Shown here in pieces: positions 63,721 through 64,000 of a stretch of DNA of 64,000 nucleotides (within the stretch, counting starts at the first letter, position 1; each line of letters starts with the position of its first letter). The notes under the pieces were generated by a model that was not told the DNA's origin, did not search any database, and saw only the letters and a list, made by a program, of their open reading frames with translations. The translations under genes and the position numbers were made by a program. This DNA comes from Hippophae tibetana (lineage: Eukaryota > Streptophyta > Magnoliopsida > Rosales > Elaeagnaceae): assembly GCA_037013495.1 (NCBI GenBank), contig CM072806.1, forward strand, positions 4,340,001-4,404,000, given 5' to 3'.

Positions 63721-64000
63721 TGAACTACTCAAGTTTCTGTAGAATTGAAGAAGACTGTTTAGAACGATCAAAACTCATACAAAGGAAAACAACATTTATA
63801 ATACCGTTTAAAACTTCTTACTATGAAAATAACACCAACTAATTTCCAGCTCATATATTTTAACTGCAAAGAGAAAGCACAACTCAAACATTTCACATTA
63901 AACGCCGACCAATTAACTGTTATTCAAATTGAACTCCGTCAATTAGACCCGTTCAATATTATTAAGAGTTATTTTTATTGTTATAAGTTTTAGGTATTTC

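Overview
This 64 kb window is nuclear DNA of a flowering plant, almost certainly a eudicot. The genes have many small exons with plant-type splice sites and sit in very AT-rich intergenic DNA. All five protein genes belong to known plant families. Several repeat families are present, as are an LTR retrotransposon and an integrated plant pararetrovirus. The species cannot be fixed from sequence alone; a rosid would fit.

Layout from left to right. 1-15443 (+): the 3' 57% or so of the ferredoxin-dependent glutamate synthase gene (22 exons in the window), whose last intron carries a 5.46 kb Ty1/copia element (9502-14964) in antisense. 17284-23338 (-): a complete seven-exon gene for a small purple acid phosphatase, convergent with the glutamate synthase. 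About 25.3-33.0 kb (+): a nearly full-length endogenous caulimovirid with movement protein, coiled-coil protein, coat protein, polymerase, transactivator-like ORF, promoter, leader and tRNA-Met primer site. 33-45.5 kb: a repeat-rich desert. It holds two abutting MITE-like elements with degenerate TTTAGGG cores, a LINE relic, a GC-rich island, a near-perfect 216 bp x 3 tandem array and a 0.35 kb direct duplication. 45534-52602 (-): a complete ten-exon AMP1-type glutamate carboxypeptidase gene. 57551-58276 (-): a SAM-domain protein gene. 61062-61132 (+): tRNA-Gly(GCC). 61432-63427 (-): the 3' eight exons of an SDR-family dehydrogenase similar to DHRS12, whose 5' end lies beyond the window.

The genes do not form a pathway or cluster. 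Glutamate synthase is plastid nitrogen assimilation, the phosphatase is probably secreted phosphate scavenging, AMP1 is an ER regulator of meristem and hormone state, and the SDR is an oxidoreductase of unknown substrate. Reading frames across all exons of the three fully or largely visible multi-exon genes stay in phase, so these host genes look functional here.

The least explained content is the repeat biology. Two short dispersed repeat families each occur three times within this one window, mostly inside gene introns. The pair of MITEs has telomere-like cores. The caulimovirid keeps its regulatory region and carries a coding tandem repeat in its transactivator-like ORF. No prokaryotic-style system, CRISPR array or biosynthetic cluster was seen.
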